Of a stretch of DNA of 64,000 nucleotides, positions 1 to 10,674 are shown one piece after another. The stretch's first letter is position 1. Every line of letters begins with the position of its first letter. Made by a program: the position numbers and the translations under genes. A model generated the notes under the pieces. That model had not been told where the DNA came from. It was given only the letters and a program-made list of their open reading frames with translations, and did not search any database. The stretch is from Ceratobasidium sp. AG-K. Its lineage: Eukaryota > Basidiomycota > Agaricomycetes > Cantharellales > Ceratobasidiaceae. The stretch is taken from NCBI GenBank assembly GCA_037039685.1, contig JAWNGF010000004.1, positions 2,604,001-2,668,000 on the forward strand, written 5' to 3'.

Positions 1-54
1 GTTAATGGGCTGGGGCTTGGCTAATGAGCCCATAGGGCAGCAATAACAACTCAC

Positions 55-144
55 CTCCTTGTCGAGCTGGGAGACGTAGAACGACGCCTGGTTGCCCAGC
101 TGTTGGACGGCGGGGTGGGCCTTGACTTGCTGAGGGGTAGACAT
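55..144 (-). CDS. YOP1: Yop1/DP1-TB2-like ER-shaping protein, first exon only
   Basis: The minus-strand ATG at 144-142 opens a 30-codon exon that stops at a good GTGAGT donor (54-49). The rest lies outside the window. The peptide starts MSTPQQVK and ends with a segment like FYVSQLDKE, which resembles the N-terminus of fungal Yop1/REEP-type HVA22-TB2-DP1 proteins, where a 'QLDK-L-KYP' segment precedes the membrane hairpins. Those proteins bend tubular ER membranes. Only the N-terminus is visible, so the family call rests on a short match and could be wrong. The gene is divergent from OST5. Confidence 0.5.
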
Positions 145-657
145 GGCTGTGTGTGCAGAAAAGGGCAAAATCGCGGTCAGTAACACTGTAGCGATGCACA
201 AATCCAACAACGGACAACTAACAGATTTTACACTAGTATTTCAAGGCAATAAGTTGGTTGTGGTGGTCGAGTCCTTGGAGAGGGCAAGATGAGGATGGCC
301 CATGACGACACCCGCGTTTTTTAGGACGCACAAGAGAAGGACCCCGGGCGCAACTCTCATAATACGCATATTTTCTGAGCGGTCCACGTCGCGGCCTCGC
401 CTAGAAGAAGCTCCTATTACCACATATGCGTGTCAGTAAAACACGTTGTGCAATCTCCTAGGGGTATGGTACATACACGAGGCTCCCCTATTATAGGGAC
501 CTGGGTTTTACAGGGAAATTTCAGGGCGGACCCGAACGCGCTCTCCGGGGGATGACGCATCTAAGCGCTGAGCGCATATTTCACGTGTGTATTGACACGT
601 CGAAGTCCTGAATTAGATCTAGACTTTGCGTACTGCGGCTTCACACCCACAACGATC
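145..657. other. Intergenic, divergent promoter region
   Basis: This 513-bp gap separates the divergent Yop1-like gene and OST5. It holds a near-palindromic AT stretch around 487-500 (cctattatagg). I see no gene, repeat or RNA in it. Confidence 0.5.
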
Positions 658-1043
658 ATGTCGAGCTCGCAATCACAGTTGGAAGACTATGCCGCAGTCA
701 AGGTATGCGATAGCCGATGCGAGTTGACACGTATTCAACGTTGAACACAGGCATTGTACGAGTCGCTCCCTCCTTTCGCTCCGCTTATTCCAACTGCGGC
801 GCTCCCATACATCGCGTTCGTCCTTTTGACGAGTACGTTCGCGCTTGGCTTTTACTTCTCTACGTAAGTAGTAGTACCTATTCGACGCCCGCAAGCTATG
901 CTCATTCATATTTATTCCTACGTGTTAATAGGCTACCCAAAAATCTTGCGCGGCCGCATGAGATCGTCGTATCCGTCCTTGCTAGTGTACTGGGCGGCAT
1001 GGGAGTTGTTGCACTGTTCTGCAGTGTTGGCGTATATGTCTGA
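658..1043 (+). CDS. OST5: Oligosaccharyltransferase subunit OST5/TMEM258-like
   Basis: Three exons (658-702, 751-863, 932-1043) join to an 89-residue protein. It has two hydrophobic segments, about residues 25-50 and 65-87, and ends GVYV, the C-terminus typical of yeast Ost5 and animal TMEM258. The length is also typical of the family. In those organisms this small two-span ER protein belongs to the complex that transfers glycan to asparagine. The start is the first ATG and gives the hydrophilic cap SSSQSQLEDY before the first helix. Both introns are GT-AG and under 70 nt. The gene converges with RPA12, with only 69 bp between the two stops. Confidence 0.88.
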
Positions 1044-1112
1044 ATAATATTGTCAAAATATCCGCCTGCGCGCCTGGCAGCTGGCTTGTCGGGTCGGTTA
1101 TTCCAGCGAGCA

Positions 1113-1783
1113 TTAGTTGTTGATACGCCAACCATGCCGGCATTCTGGATTGAGACACTGGAGTCGGGTTAGCAGTCAAAATTTGGAAGAATGAAAGGTG
1201 GATGTCATACCTCCAGGAATATAGTACTACCTTCGTCGGCACTCCGCAACTACGGACAACATCAGCAAATGCACATTTAATTTTTGAGTAGTGCTTGCCT
1301 GCCGCTCCTGAGAAAGCGCCTCCTTGTGGCCACACTTGGGGCACGTTTCCGCAGTCTAAGAATCATTTAAAACCCGTCAGTCGAGGTTGGATGATAGAAT
1401 ACCCTACTCACCTTGGTTTTGACATTGGCATCCAAATGCTCCTTGGTTTGGGTCGTCCTCTTCAATTGGAGAACTGATGGGAACGCATCAGGCTTTGAAC
1501 GAGTCTCGACTTCGTGATTTTCGTAGGCTGTACGCCGGTTTCAACCACTGGGATCAAATTTCTAGGGAGCGGAAGACGTACAACTGGCCGGCTCGAGGTG
1601 ACCGCATTGCTCGCACTTGACATTTTGGTCATCTTCGCCGGGCAGATCAAGGAGCGTCCCGCAAGTTGGACAAAAGAGCAGAGAGCCTGGGAAGTGGCTG
1701 AATTAGCTATGAAGATGCTCGTATTAAGGTTTCTTACCAATGCGGTGGGCACGTAGTACGTCAGTTTGAGTTGTTACCGGCAT
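1113..1783 (-). CDS. RPA12: DNA-directed RNA polymerase I subunit RPA12
   Basis: Six exons on the minus strand (1738-1783, 1582-1686, 1412-1527, 1355-1299, 1249-1211, 1157-1113) close in phase to about 134 residues. An N-terminal zinc ribbon (FCPTCG...CEQCG, residues about 20-45) is followed by the YEN-EV-TRS-PDAFPS linker. A C-terminal TFIIS-like ribbon follows (TCPKCG...LRSADEGSTIF...C-NPEC), ending RINN. The RSADE acidic hairpin, needed for transcript cleavage in this family, is intact. Intron 4 (1250-1298) starts GCAAGC instead of GT; reading it as a GC-AG intron is what restores the GH-EA...Q/LRSADEG junction. One departure from the usual family sequence is LEC where YTC or YKC is common. 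The gene shares a 177-bp divergent promoter with DBF2. Confidence 0.92.
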
Positions 1784-1960
1784 GAGGGAGAGGAGGCTGT
1801 CGGGGTCGACTGCTAAACCAAAATCTGCATCTAATCTTATCTTAACCTTCTTCGATTACCCCAGCGTGTCTATGACTAAGCAGTCAACCCTCCATCGCTT
1901 ATCCACGACCCCTATCCCGTTCACGGCCGCCTTACGACTCTGATTTTTGCTGCCTGACCG

Positions 1961-3984
1961 ATGCCTCAGAAATTCAATGAATCTACTCCCCCTGCGTCTC
2001 CTAAAAAGCGTGGCATTGAGGGGCTCCCAAGCACACCTTTGAGCCAAGATGTACACATGTTGACGGCAAAGCTGACTCTGGACGACGACGTACATATGGA
2101 CACCGCTCCCACTCGTAGCGGAACTAGAAAGGGGGCTGGACTTCAACTATGGGAGCGCGAAGCTCTCAATACGCCTGAAGTCAAGCGCAAAGCGGTGGTT
2201 GCGCAAATGTGTACGTATGAGCCCTGCGCTTAGGCCGTTAGAGCTAATATGTCCGATTTTGGTAGATTTTCTCGACTATTACTTTCAGAGCCTAGGATAT
2301 CTCGCAGCACGGAAAGATCGACGCGCCGCATTCGACGCAGACACGCGCGCACGCGATCTCAGCGCAACTCAATACGCGTCCGAGTTCAAGTCGTACTGTG
2401 GGCGTGAACGCGTCTTGTTGCGGAGGCGTCGTGCCAAGCTACGCGTCGAACAATTTCACATCATCGCACAAGTCGGCCAAGGTGGATATGGTGAAGTGTA
2501 CTTGGCGCGCAAGAAGGAGACTGGGGAGGTTTGTGCGCTGAAAAAGATGCGCAAGAGGACCTTGCATAAGATGGACGAGGTGCGTGGTTTTGAATTAGAT
2601 CGACAATCTAGTGTTTATATTAGATCACAGATCCGTCATGTCCTAGTCGAACGGGACATCTTGACAGCGACCAAGACACCATGGCTTGTCCGCCTTCTCT
2701 ATGCTTTCCAGGACCCCACGTTTGTTTATCTCGCGATGGAATACGTGCCTGGCGGAGATTTCCGGACTCTATTGAACAATTCAGGTGTACTGAAGGAGGA
2801 ACACGCGCGGTTCTATATTAGTGAGATGATTCAGGCCGTGTCAGAGCTTCATAAGCTCGGGTACATCCATCGTGATTTGAAGCCCGAGGCAAGTATTGTT
2901 TGAATTCAATTTGGGTATAGGCTAAGCCGTCTGCAACCAGAATTTCCTCGTTGATGGAACTGGGCATGTCAAGCTTACGGACTTTGGGTTGGCTACCGGC
3001 GCGATGAATCCCAGGATTGTCGAGGCGCTGAAGCACAAGGTATGTACTTTGCATCATCATCATAAAGACGTGTCTCTAATGCTTGTGACTGTCCAGCTCG
3101 AACAAGCCAAGGATGCCGAGATGGTTCAAAGGAGCACCATGGAACGACGCAGCCTGTACCGCAGCGTGCGAATGGAGGACGCTCGCTATGTTAGTGTTTT
3201 CTTGAAGTTTCTTGCGAGCCGAACTAATACCAATATTCAGGCGGATTCTATCGTTGGTTCTCCCGACTACATGGTATGCATATATTGCCCTAAAAGCGAA
3301 ACACTGACCTAACAGACTCGTGATTTAGGCCCCGAGGTGCTTCGCGGTAAACCGTACACATATAGTGTCGACTTCTGGTCGTTGGGATGCATCCTTTTCG
3401 AATTTTTGTCTGGATTCCCACCATTCTCTGGTGGGACATCGATGAGACATGGGCAAACCTGAAAAACTGGCAACAAGTCTTACGCAGACCAGAGTACGAC
3501 CGACCCGAGGACTTGATTTTCAACCTGACAGACACTGCATGGGATTGCATTACTCGGTGAGAGCCTTCCCAACAACTAAATGCGGACAGACAGTCTGAGC
3601 GCAGAACTGGCTAGTTTGATTTCTGGCGCTAGCACCCGACCTTCAACTCTGGAAGCCATCTCCGGCCACCCGTTCTTCGCGGCCTCGCACTGGGAGGATT
3701 TGCGCGCAGTTCCTGCGCCATTTGTTCCTGCTCTCGACAGCGACACTGACGTCGGTTACTACGACGACTTTACCAACGCAGAAGATATGGCCAAGTATGC
3801 CGAGGTGCAAGCGAAACAGCGTTCCGTCGACAAGGTCGCCGAAAAGGAAGAGAGGTTCGGCCGCGGTGTTTGGGTCGGTTTCACGTTTGGAAAGAACGGA
3901 ATGGGACCAAAGGGCACGACTGCAATGGGCACTGGAAGTGGGATTGGAGAAGTCGAGGAGGGGCATTTGGATACGATTTTCTAA
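1961..3984 (+). CDS. DBF2: Dbf2/Sid2-family NDR serine/threonine kinase
   Basis: Eight exons (1961-2210, 2266-2579, 2631-2888, 2941-3039, 3097-3189, 3241-3273, about 3329-3556, 3594-3984) give about 555 residues. Visible parts: a disordered N-terminus; an NDR N-terminal regulatory region (FLDYYF...YLAARKDRR, residues about 85-103) that binds Mob1 in relatives; a P-loop GQGGYGEV (about 154); HRDLKPEN (about 268); DFG (about 288); and a C-terminal hydrophobic tail. In yeasts this kinase drives mitotic exit and septation. Intron 3 (2889-2940) has a GC donor. Two places need attention. The APE motif is met only if one C is missing from the run at about 3331. After FPPFSGGTS the frame is lost at about 3440 and regained one base on. 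Both look like missing bases, not alternative exons. Upstream of the break the family match is near continuous. Confidence 0.9.
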
Positions 3985-5412
3985 TGTTAGGTGTGGGTTG
4001 TTGATGGATCTGTTGGGTTCGTTGAATGGCGTAGTTCTGCGCTGAGGCTGTAGGATATCATATATTGTTTCTGGAACATATTTACGACAAATTTCTTATT
4101 CACGATGAACTCCGCGCGCTGAGCGAGCGTGCTTTTTCCGATCATGAGGACCCCCGGGTGATATTGTATGTCTGGTTCAACAGTTTACCGGGACACGTAG
4201 TATGTATGAAGCAAAGGTCCAACCAACCTCGAGGTGTTCGCTTCGTTGAGGTTGCCCGATCAATAGAGTCCGAGGCTGACAAATGAAATTACAATGCAAG
4301 TACCACAGCCTTGAGAACAGGTGGGTGTCTATTTTCCTGCCCGCAGCGACGCGATTTCAGCCATTACAGTATAATCACTTTCTATATTACCTGATGACCC
4401 GACTATCATATATAGACTCCTTTGCAGCCTTGGGCACCGTGGTTGATAGAAAGGCACGAAGTACAAGTCTCCAAAGTAATGGTTTCAAGTTGTTGATTAA
4501 TGTACGAGGTCTTGAGCATAAAACGGTTAGGGGATCTGATTCAATACGTTCATGCCCCCAGCCTTTCGAGCGCATATATTCTTCCGCTCTGCATCTGTCC
4601 CCACCGCTACTTTCCCTTTTGCTTCCGGTCCCATGCCCTTCGTCTCTCTCATTCTCGGCCATATCACTACCAACTTAATATGGCATAACAAGGCGTTGGT
4701 GGGGTAAGCGCCGTCAAGAGCGCTTGCACCCTATCCACCAAGGATGGCCTCCCTAATTTCGCAGCTCGTCTCGCCGTGTTCTATCTGCGCAGTCCCTTCG
4801 CATAGCAACCACACCAGCAAATAATGCAATGCGACCACATTGACTTTACTATGCACTTTGGAATTACGAGCAAATATTGAATAGATCTCAGGAAGTTTCC
4901 TCTTGCTTGCGCCTTTGCAGCCATTTCGAAAGATACTGTGCCTTGCTCATCCTAGGCATCTAACAACCAGACATTACTGCCTAATTTAGGTGCCAGTATA
5001 TCTTTTGTTTCCTATTCAGGTGAGACGGCTAAACGTCAGCGTACCTAATATTCTCTCATGGCTTATGACTCCACTTTTGGTAGTATGTATCAAGATAATC
5101 AGATGGTTATAGGCGTGATGCGCAGCCCAGGACCTCTCGCCGAAGCTGTGGCGAGATCGTGAGAGTGGGTATTGTCGGCCTGCTCGTGAGGGCCGCTGTG
5201 ATATACGCAGCTCAGTCACAGCGCAATCTGATCATCACGCTGCGGCGTCACCGAAGGTGCGTCGGGCAGTTCCCGACCATCCAGGGACGCATCGTGGCTC
5301 GATAAAAAGGCCCACCAATAAGCCTTGGCTGCAAGGCACGCACGTGCGCAAGGTACAACATAAATGTTGATCGTCCGACCTAAGTGTCGCCCAACCTCAC
5401 CAACTTGAAAAC
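3985..5412. other. Intergenic, 1.4 kb; promoter block of DUF6593 copy A
   Basis: I see no supported gene; open frames here are short and lack codon bias. The last 300 bp match the stretch upstream of DUF6593 copy C, including an identical 17-mer at 5194-5210 and 7232-7248 (CGCTGTGATATACGCAG). The duplicated unit therefore included upstream sequence, possibly the promoter. Confidence 0.5.
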
Positions 5413-6183
5413 ATGACAACGTACGTGCCAGCGGTATGTCGAACGACTGAAAAGTTTATGTCCGGTCGCAGGTACACACTATCTAGGTCATCACCAAGTA
5501 ACACCGTTATCAGCAATCCCGATGGGACTATTGTGTACAAGGTACGCTCTTGAACATTGTCTGAAACACACATCGAGACTTTCTACACATAGATATCTAA
5601 GCCGTTCACCCTCGGAGATTCGGTAACTACGATTACTCGCGGGGACGAGCTGGTTGCTACTATACAATGGAACACACTCAAGAAGAACACTGTAACGATG
5701 AACGGTGTGACCCGAGACATCAACGAGGCGTTCCCTAAATCTAAGGTTTTGTCTAGGTAAAGCCGCTTGTATATCTGAGAATTTTCCAACTAGGAATTGA
5801 TGTGGCCCCGTACGAAGATCACGGTCTTTCATGGCTCCTGATGGTAGTGGTGAAAGGTTCAAGTGGAAATATAGCGTAAAGTTGTATGTAAGTGGATATG
5901 AGCATGGGCGATGATAGGACGCAAATTGACGTTGAGTCGGCCTTTCTTTGTTCCACAGTGTGTATCGGAGAGCACCGGCCTTAATATAGCAACCTACTAC
6001 AGAACGTACTTTTCTGGTCTCAGGAATAAACCGTCCACCATTGACATCTCCCCGAGTGCCACTCACCTCGTAGATATTCTGATTGGTAAGTCAGGCGTAA
6101 CAATTTCGTTCGCGACCTTCTATTCACCCGCCTGTTCTAAAACAGTGACCTGGTCCATCGTGGAGAGAGAGTCTGAAGACTAG
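5413..6183 (+). CDS. DUF6593 protein, copy A
   Basis: Six exons (5413-5420, 5472-5541, 5593-5756, 5818-5887, 5959-6085, 6146-6183) join in phase to 158 residues. The first coding exon is only 8 nt (ATG ACA AC). The protein matches fungal DUF6593: a YTLS-SSP-NTV opening, a PDG turn, strands with TTITRGDE and ATIQW, a MNGVTR segment, FKWK, then ATYYRT, PSTIDISP and a C-terminal hydrophobic helix (VDILIVTWSIVE) with an acidic end. No signal peptide is visible, so it is probably cytosolic. Function is not known. Alternating hydrophobic strands followed by one buried-looking helix suggest a compact beta-barrel (inference). It is the first member of a tandem array with copies B and C. Unlike copies G, H and I it has no basic or glycine-rich tail. 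Confidence 0.85.
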
Positions 6184-6470
6184 GATTTGTCTCTATATGA
6201 TTGATATGCTCGGTATCTACTACCAGGACGTGCTATGTAGGCCGTGGCGACAGGCACATGGGGATTGGAGAATGACTAGCATTTCCTACATCGGTGTTTT
6301 AAGTTACAATATATATGCAATCAATGCTTAACTACCGGACACTCACCATACTTGGGGGCTACCTCTTGCTCCGTCTTTCTGGAAGACAATGGCGCCTGAC
6401 CTACCATAAATTCAACAACTAGACTGTATGGCTCGGGTTGGATTTTAACCACTTGAGATCTTTTTATTTC

Positions 6471-6773
6471 CCAGAAAGTCATATGTAGGCCACCAGCGTG
6501 AGCAAACGCATTGATAGGATGGAATTCATCCAGCTCTTTTTGTTTTCAACAGTGTGTATCGGCGCTGGTGTTGATGCAGCAACCTACCATAGCTGGTTGT
6601 TCCCTAGTCCCGGGAACAAACCGTCCACCGTTGACATCTCACCGAGCGTCACCTACCTGGTAGATATGCTGATGGGCGAGTTGAGTATAATCATTCGCTT
6701 CGCGGCCTTCTATCCAACCGCTTATCCTAAAGAAGTTACCCGAGCTATCATGGAGAAGGAGATTGAGCACTAG
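6471..6773 (+). pseudogene. DUF6593 relic, copy B (3' exons only)
   Basis: The end of exon 4 is recognisable at 6471-6490, and exon 5 is clear (TGT GTA TCG GC... after ttcaacag, from about 6552), with PSTVDISPSVTYLVD. The exon 5 donor has become GGCGAG in place of the GGTAAG of copy A. The last exon (VTRAIMEKEIEH, stop 6771-6773) survives and can be read through in frame. Exons 1-3 are absent or unrecognisable upstream. It is flanked by sequence shared with copies A and C, so it is the middle member of a tandem triplication that lost its 5' half. Confidence 0.75.
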
Positions 6774-7416
6774 GGGCTGATGCCAATAGTCGACATACTC
6801 GATATTTACGGCCAGGGTGCGTCATGCGATTGGTAACGGCCAACGCATAAAGGTGAGATCGTGATTGGCATCTCCTGTATTCGTTCTTGCATGATATATG
6901 CGTGTAATATTTGATTATACATGTACCCTGAGATTGCGAGGCCCAGTGTTAAGCAGATCCAAGTGACCTCTTGCTACCGCCTTTCTAAAAGGCACTGATG
7001 TCTGGCCCACCGTAAATTTAAAAGGTCACAATGTATAGTATGAATGGGGTTTCAGCACCTAAGCCGAGCAAACAGCCCTCCTTGTGCCTCGTAGTTACTT
7101 CCACGCCGGATAACGATTGTCCAAATAATCATTGGTACTAATGGTACATCAGTCACGCGCAGTTCGAGATCCCTCGCCCAAGCTGCAGCGAGCACTCAAG
7201 AGCAAGTGTCGTCAATTCGCCGGTGAGTTGACGCTGTGATATACGCAGCCCAGAGGTAGTGTGGTATGATAATTGAGCTGCGGCATCACTAAAACCTATC
7301 TGGTGACACGTTCTAGTTGTTCATGAATTAAGAACCTACAAAGCAAGCACGTGCTTGATTCGCAAATATAAGTGCTGGATGTCGGGGCAGGCTTATTACC
7401 CAATTTTGCTGCAACC
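6774..7416. other. Intergenic repeat spacer between DUF6593 copies B and C
   Basis: This 643-bp spacer is similar to the copy A-B spacer (for example 'ctggcccaccgtaaattta' near 7001 against 'ctgacctaccataaattca' near 6397). It carries the same upstream block as copy A at 7232-7248. No gene is seen. Confidence 0.5.
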
Positions 7417-8182
7417 ATGACCACGTACGCGCTCGCAGTTCACCAAACCGGTGGATAACACTTACTTCCCCCGGAATACAGATATACACTATCTAAGACA
7501 TCGGCGAGTAACACAGTTCTTACAGACCTTGAAGGAATCAACACATACCAGGTATTTCTCCACTGGTGTTTATGTGAATTGAATCAGTACAAACAGGTAC
7601 AGATAACCACATCGCACTCCCGAGGAGACTCGGTAACTACAATTATCCGTGGAGATGAGCAAGTCGCTACTCTACGGTGGGAATTGTGTGGGAAGGACAC
7701 AGTAACAATGGACGGCGTTACCCGAACCATTGACGAGGTCTTCCCTAGATCTAAGCTGTTGTCTAGGTAAGGGTTTTCGTATCTAAGGTATGAGTGTCAT
7801 GTATAAATGTTATTTGACGTAGCTCTCGGTTATTTACAGCTCCTGGTGGCAGCGGTGAGCGTTTCAAGTGGAAATACACCAGAAAGTTATACGTAGGTCA
7901 ATGTAAGCGTGCGTATTAAGAGTATAGAGATTGATGCAACCCCTCTGTTTTTGACAGTGTGTATCGGAGATCACTGGCCTTAACATAGCAACCTACTATA
8001 GGGTATTTTTCTCTGGCCTCAAGGACAAGCCTTCAACCATCGACATCTCTCCGAGTGGAATCCACCTCACAGACTTGATCATAGGTAGGAGCAATGTACC
8101 CATACGCTTCGAAAGCTGTTCACAGACTACTTATTTTGAAACAGTTACTTGGGCCGTCATGGGTAAAGAAGCTGAGGAATAG
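7417..8182 (+). CDS. DUF6593 protein, copy C
   Basis: Exons 7417-7424, 7482-7551, 7603-7766, 7823-7892, 7958-8084 and 8145-8182 have the same sizes as copy A (8, 70, 164, 70, 127, 38 nt), giving 158 residues. The DUF6593 landmarks are present: MTTYTLSKTSA-NTVL, TTIIRGDEQVATLRW, MDGVTRTIDE, FTAPGG-GERFKWKY, ATYYR and PSTIDISP. The C-terminal helix ends TWAVMGKEAEE. It is clearly paralogous to copy A in both sequence and splice phases, and the frame is open throughout. Substitutions are spread over the length, so the duplication is not recent. Function unknown. Confidence 0.83.
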
Positions 8183-9461
8183 GAGCTGCCCCCAATGTGG
8201 TAGATACACTCGACGTTCGGGGACAGGATCTATGATGCGAGTTGTGGCGATGATCACTTGTACACGAGGCTTGGGGCTTGGTTAGCATCCCTGACCAAAA
8301 TGGTTATATACCTACTGTGATCAGTGCCCATCAAACGAGTGGGCTCCAAGATCGTAAGGCTGTCCAAAGGGCATAGAGGCGGACAAGGGTGGGATAACGC
8401 TGGTAGTATTTTAGGGAAAGATCAAGGCGGTCGGGAAAGTCGGGGCGGCAGAGACGGCGGAAATGATGGAGGAGCTGCAGAAGATGGAGGCGGTGGAGGC
8501 GGAGACTAAGACGCGCCTCATATCTGAATTAGCGAGAACGAAACATGGTCTCGCACACGTGGTTTCTCTAGCGGCTGCAGTATAACAATAATGCGAGCGC
8601 TACAAATGGAAAGGTTCTCGTCATAAGCCTATACGCAAAGTCTATGATACACGAATTTAAAAAGCAGTTCCCGGCACTATTGATACCTTAGTGGGATTGG
8701 TAGCCAGTCGGATTTCTAATATTCGCGATTTCTTTTTTTTTTTTTTTTTTTTCAGCGCATACATTCCACTCCATTTTGCCATATGACCAAATCTCCCCCT
8801 ACTATTACTTCCATTCACCACGGCAGAGATCAGCTATCTTGTGTGAATTATTGTTTAATTATTTCAAGCTTATTCAAAGTGGATGGCTTCTTCCGAACGG
8901 CCGCCAACGACTCGAGGGGTTTGGAGACATGATCCGCTGAAAAAGTCTCTTCTAATCAACTCGCCAGCAAACTCGCCCCCGACTAAGTAGGGAGCACGAG
9001 CATGGGTGCATATACTACAATCTACGTAACAATATACCAGTAAATCGTACAGGTTTGCTGAGTGAGACGTGGCTTTGGAACAACCCGTATTTGAATGACA
9101 CTTTACATACTTGTCATTGCTAAACAACTCATTACAGCTCACTAAGCGCCGGCTGACTCACACACCGGATGCTGACGTGAAAGACATGACAGGCTCAACC
9201 TCGTTGACCAACCCAACGCATCTCATTCCATCCCTCGCTGACTGTTCACCAAAACACGTACCAGTATAAATACTAGACGCATGGACAGAGCTCCACAGAT
9301 CAATCAATCTGGCCCTTCGAAACAAACTCGTCCTACTCGCCCTCGCTCCACTCCTCGTTCTAGCCCTGGCTCAGTTCTTTCGTGCATTCGGCTTCCAGAC
9401 GACTCGACTCTTTGCGACCGCCCCTATCACAGCACCCAAAACCAACATCACCCATAAACCA
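8183..9461. other. Intergenic, 1.3 kb, with poly-T tract and glycine-rich frame
   Basis: A T20 run ends in CAG at 8733-8755. The frame 8324-8509 follows a CAG like a DUF6593 last-exon acceptor, lacks an ATG, and ends in a glycine-rich tail (GGGGGGD) like copy I. It may be the orphan tail of a lost copy, but no core DUF6593 exons are seen, so I do not call it a gene. The rest has no supported coding content. Confidence 0.35.
9265..9272 (+). promoter_or_regulatory. TATA box of the LigB-like gene
   Basis: TATAAATA lies 190 bp before the chosen ATG. It would place transcription start near 9295 and give a leader of about 165 nt, matching the position of the uninterrupted, non-ATG frame upstream of the start. 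Confidence 0.45.
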
Positions 9462-10674
9462 ATGTCTGCCCCTGCCCTGCCACTCAGCGACGATGCTTGG
9501 AAAGCCGCCCTGGACGCACTCCCGACTGCCGAATCCAACAACGGCAAGATCCCTGCGTTCTTCTTTGCGCATGGCAGTACGTCGATCTCTCACTGGGTCG
9601 CTATTCACTTATCAAGCTGTGTTTCTAGGTCCCATGTTACTGCGTGACCCCGGATCCGATTCGCGCTTTGGGTCCATGAAGAATCAGTCTGAAAAGGGCG
9701 CGCTGGCGAGGTTCCTGGCCCTGTTTGGCCCGGCGCTGTTGGAGAAATACAAGCCCAAGGGGATCGTCGTATTCAGTGCGCATTGGGAGCAGCCTGGAGA
9801 AGTTCTCGGTAAGTTCCACAGTCGCCCCACGTCTCCGCAAACTCATCCGACTGGTTGGCAGTAACCGATTACAAGGAGAACCCACTATTGATGGATTACT
9901 ATGGGTTTGAGGCGCCGGTAGGATACCTTTTACATTCATCGGCGGCGGAATCTAACGTGAGCGGTAGATGTACAATGTGAAATTCAAGTCAGTGGGTGAC
10001 TCGGCACTCTCAGCGCGCACAGTCGCCGCACTCAAAGACGGCGGACTCAAATCCCGCACACTTGGGACGATGGAGTCTCGCGGCCGAGACGGGCGCCCAG
10101 GCCAACCTGGAACAGGGGTACGTCCCCTCATCCAATCGTTGAATGCTTCTAACCCCACACTAGCTTGACCACGGCGTATTCGTCCCATTCAAAATCATGT
10201 TTGGTGATGAGTTCACTACGGTCCCGATCGTCGAAGTGTCCCAAGACGAAAGCCTTTCGCCCGATCGGAACTGGGAGATTGGCAAGGCTGTGGATGTATT
10301 GAGGTCTGAAGGATATTTGGTCCTATCTGGTGGTCTTACGGTGCATACGTTCCAAGACTGGTCGGCGTGGAACGAAGAGAGCGCTGCGCCGCCATATATC
10401 GCGTTCCACAAGGCGCTACTAGAAGCCCTACAGGTTCAAGAAGTACGTCCCCCTCTATCATGTCACTTTAACCAAACTGACTTGTTGGTAGCCATCGGAC
10501 CGCCGAGTCGCGCTCTCCTCGCTCACCCGTCACCCCGGATTCCGCCTTGCGCATCCCCGAGAGGAGCATTTCACTCCGATTTATATTGCTGCTGGGGCTG
10601 GAGAGGCTGGCAAGGTTCGGGTATTGGATGCGACGTATGGACAGGTTACGGTCGCGTTTGGTATCGAGGCTTGA
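9462..10674 (+). CDS. LigB-family extradiol ring-cleavage dioxygenase (DODA-like)
   Basis: Six exons (9462-9576, 9629-9808, 9862-9917, 9968-10117, 10164-10442, 10492-10674) give 320 residues. Hallmarks of the class III extradiol/4,5-DOPA dioxygenase family are present: FFAHGSPMLL near residue 40, a SAHWE histidine near 105, LDHGVFVPF near 170, and a C-terminal HPREEHFTPIY-AAG block. These give the histidine and glutamate ligands expected for a non-haem iron or zinc site. Fungal relatives open catechol rings such as DOPA. The natural substrate cannot be told from sequence. The start gives a plain cytosolic N-terminus. The same frame stays open upstream through a hydrophobic stretch, but without an ATG. 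All five introns are about 46-60 nt and GT-AG. Confidence 0.88.

Noticed and set aside
8733..8755. T20-CAG as a strong splice acceptor or retroposon tail
   Set aside because: No exon follows in any frame, and no coding sequence or target duplication flanks the run.
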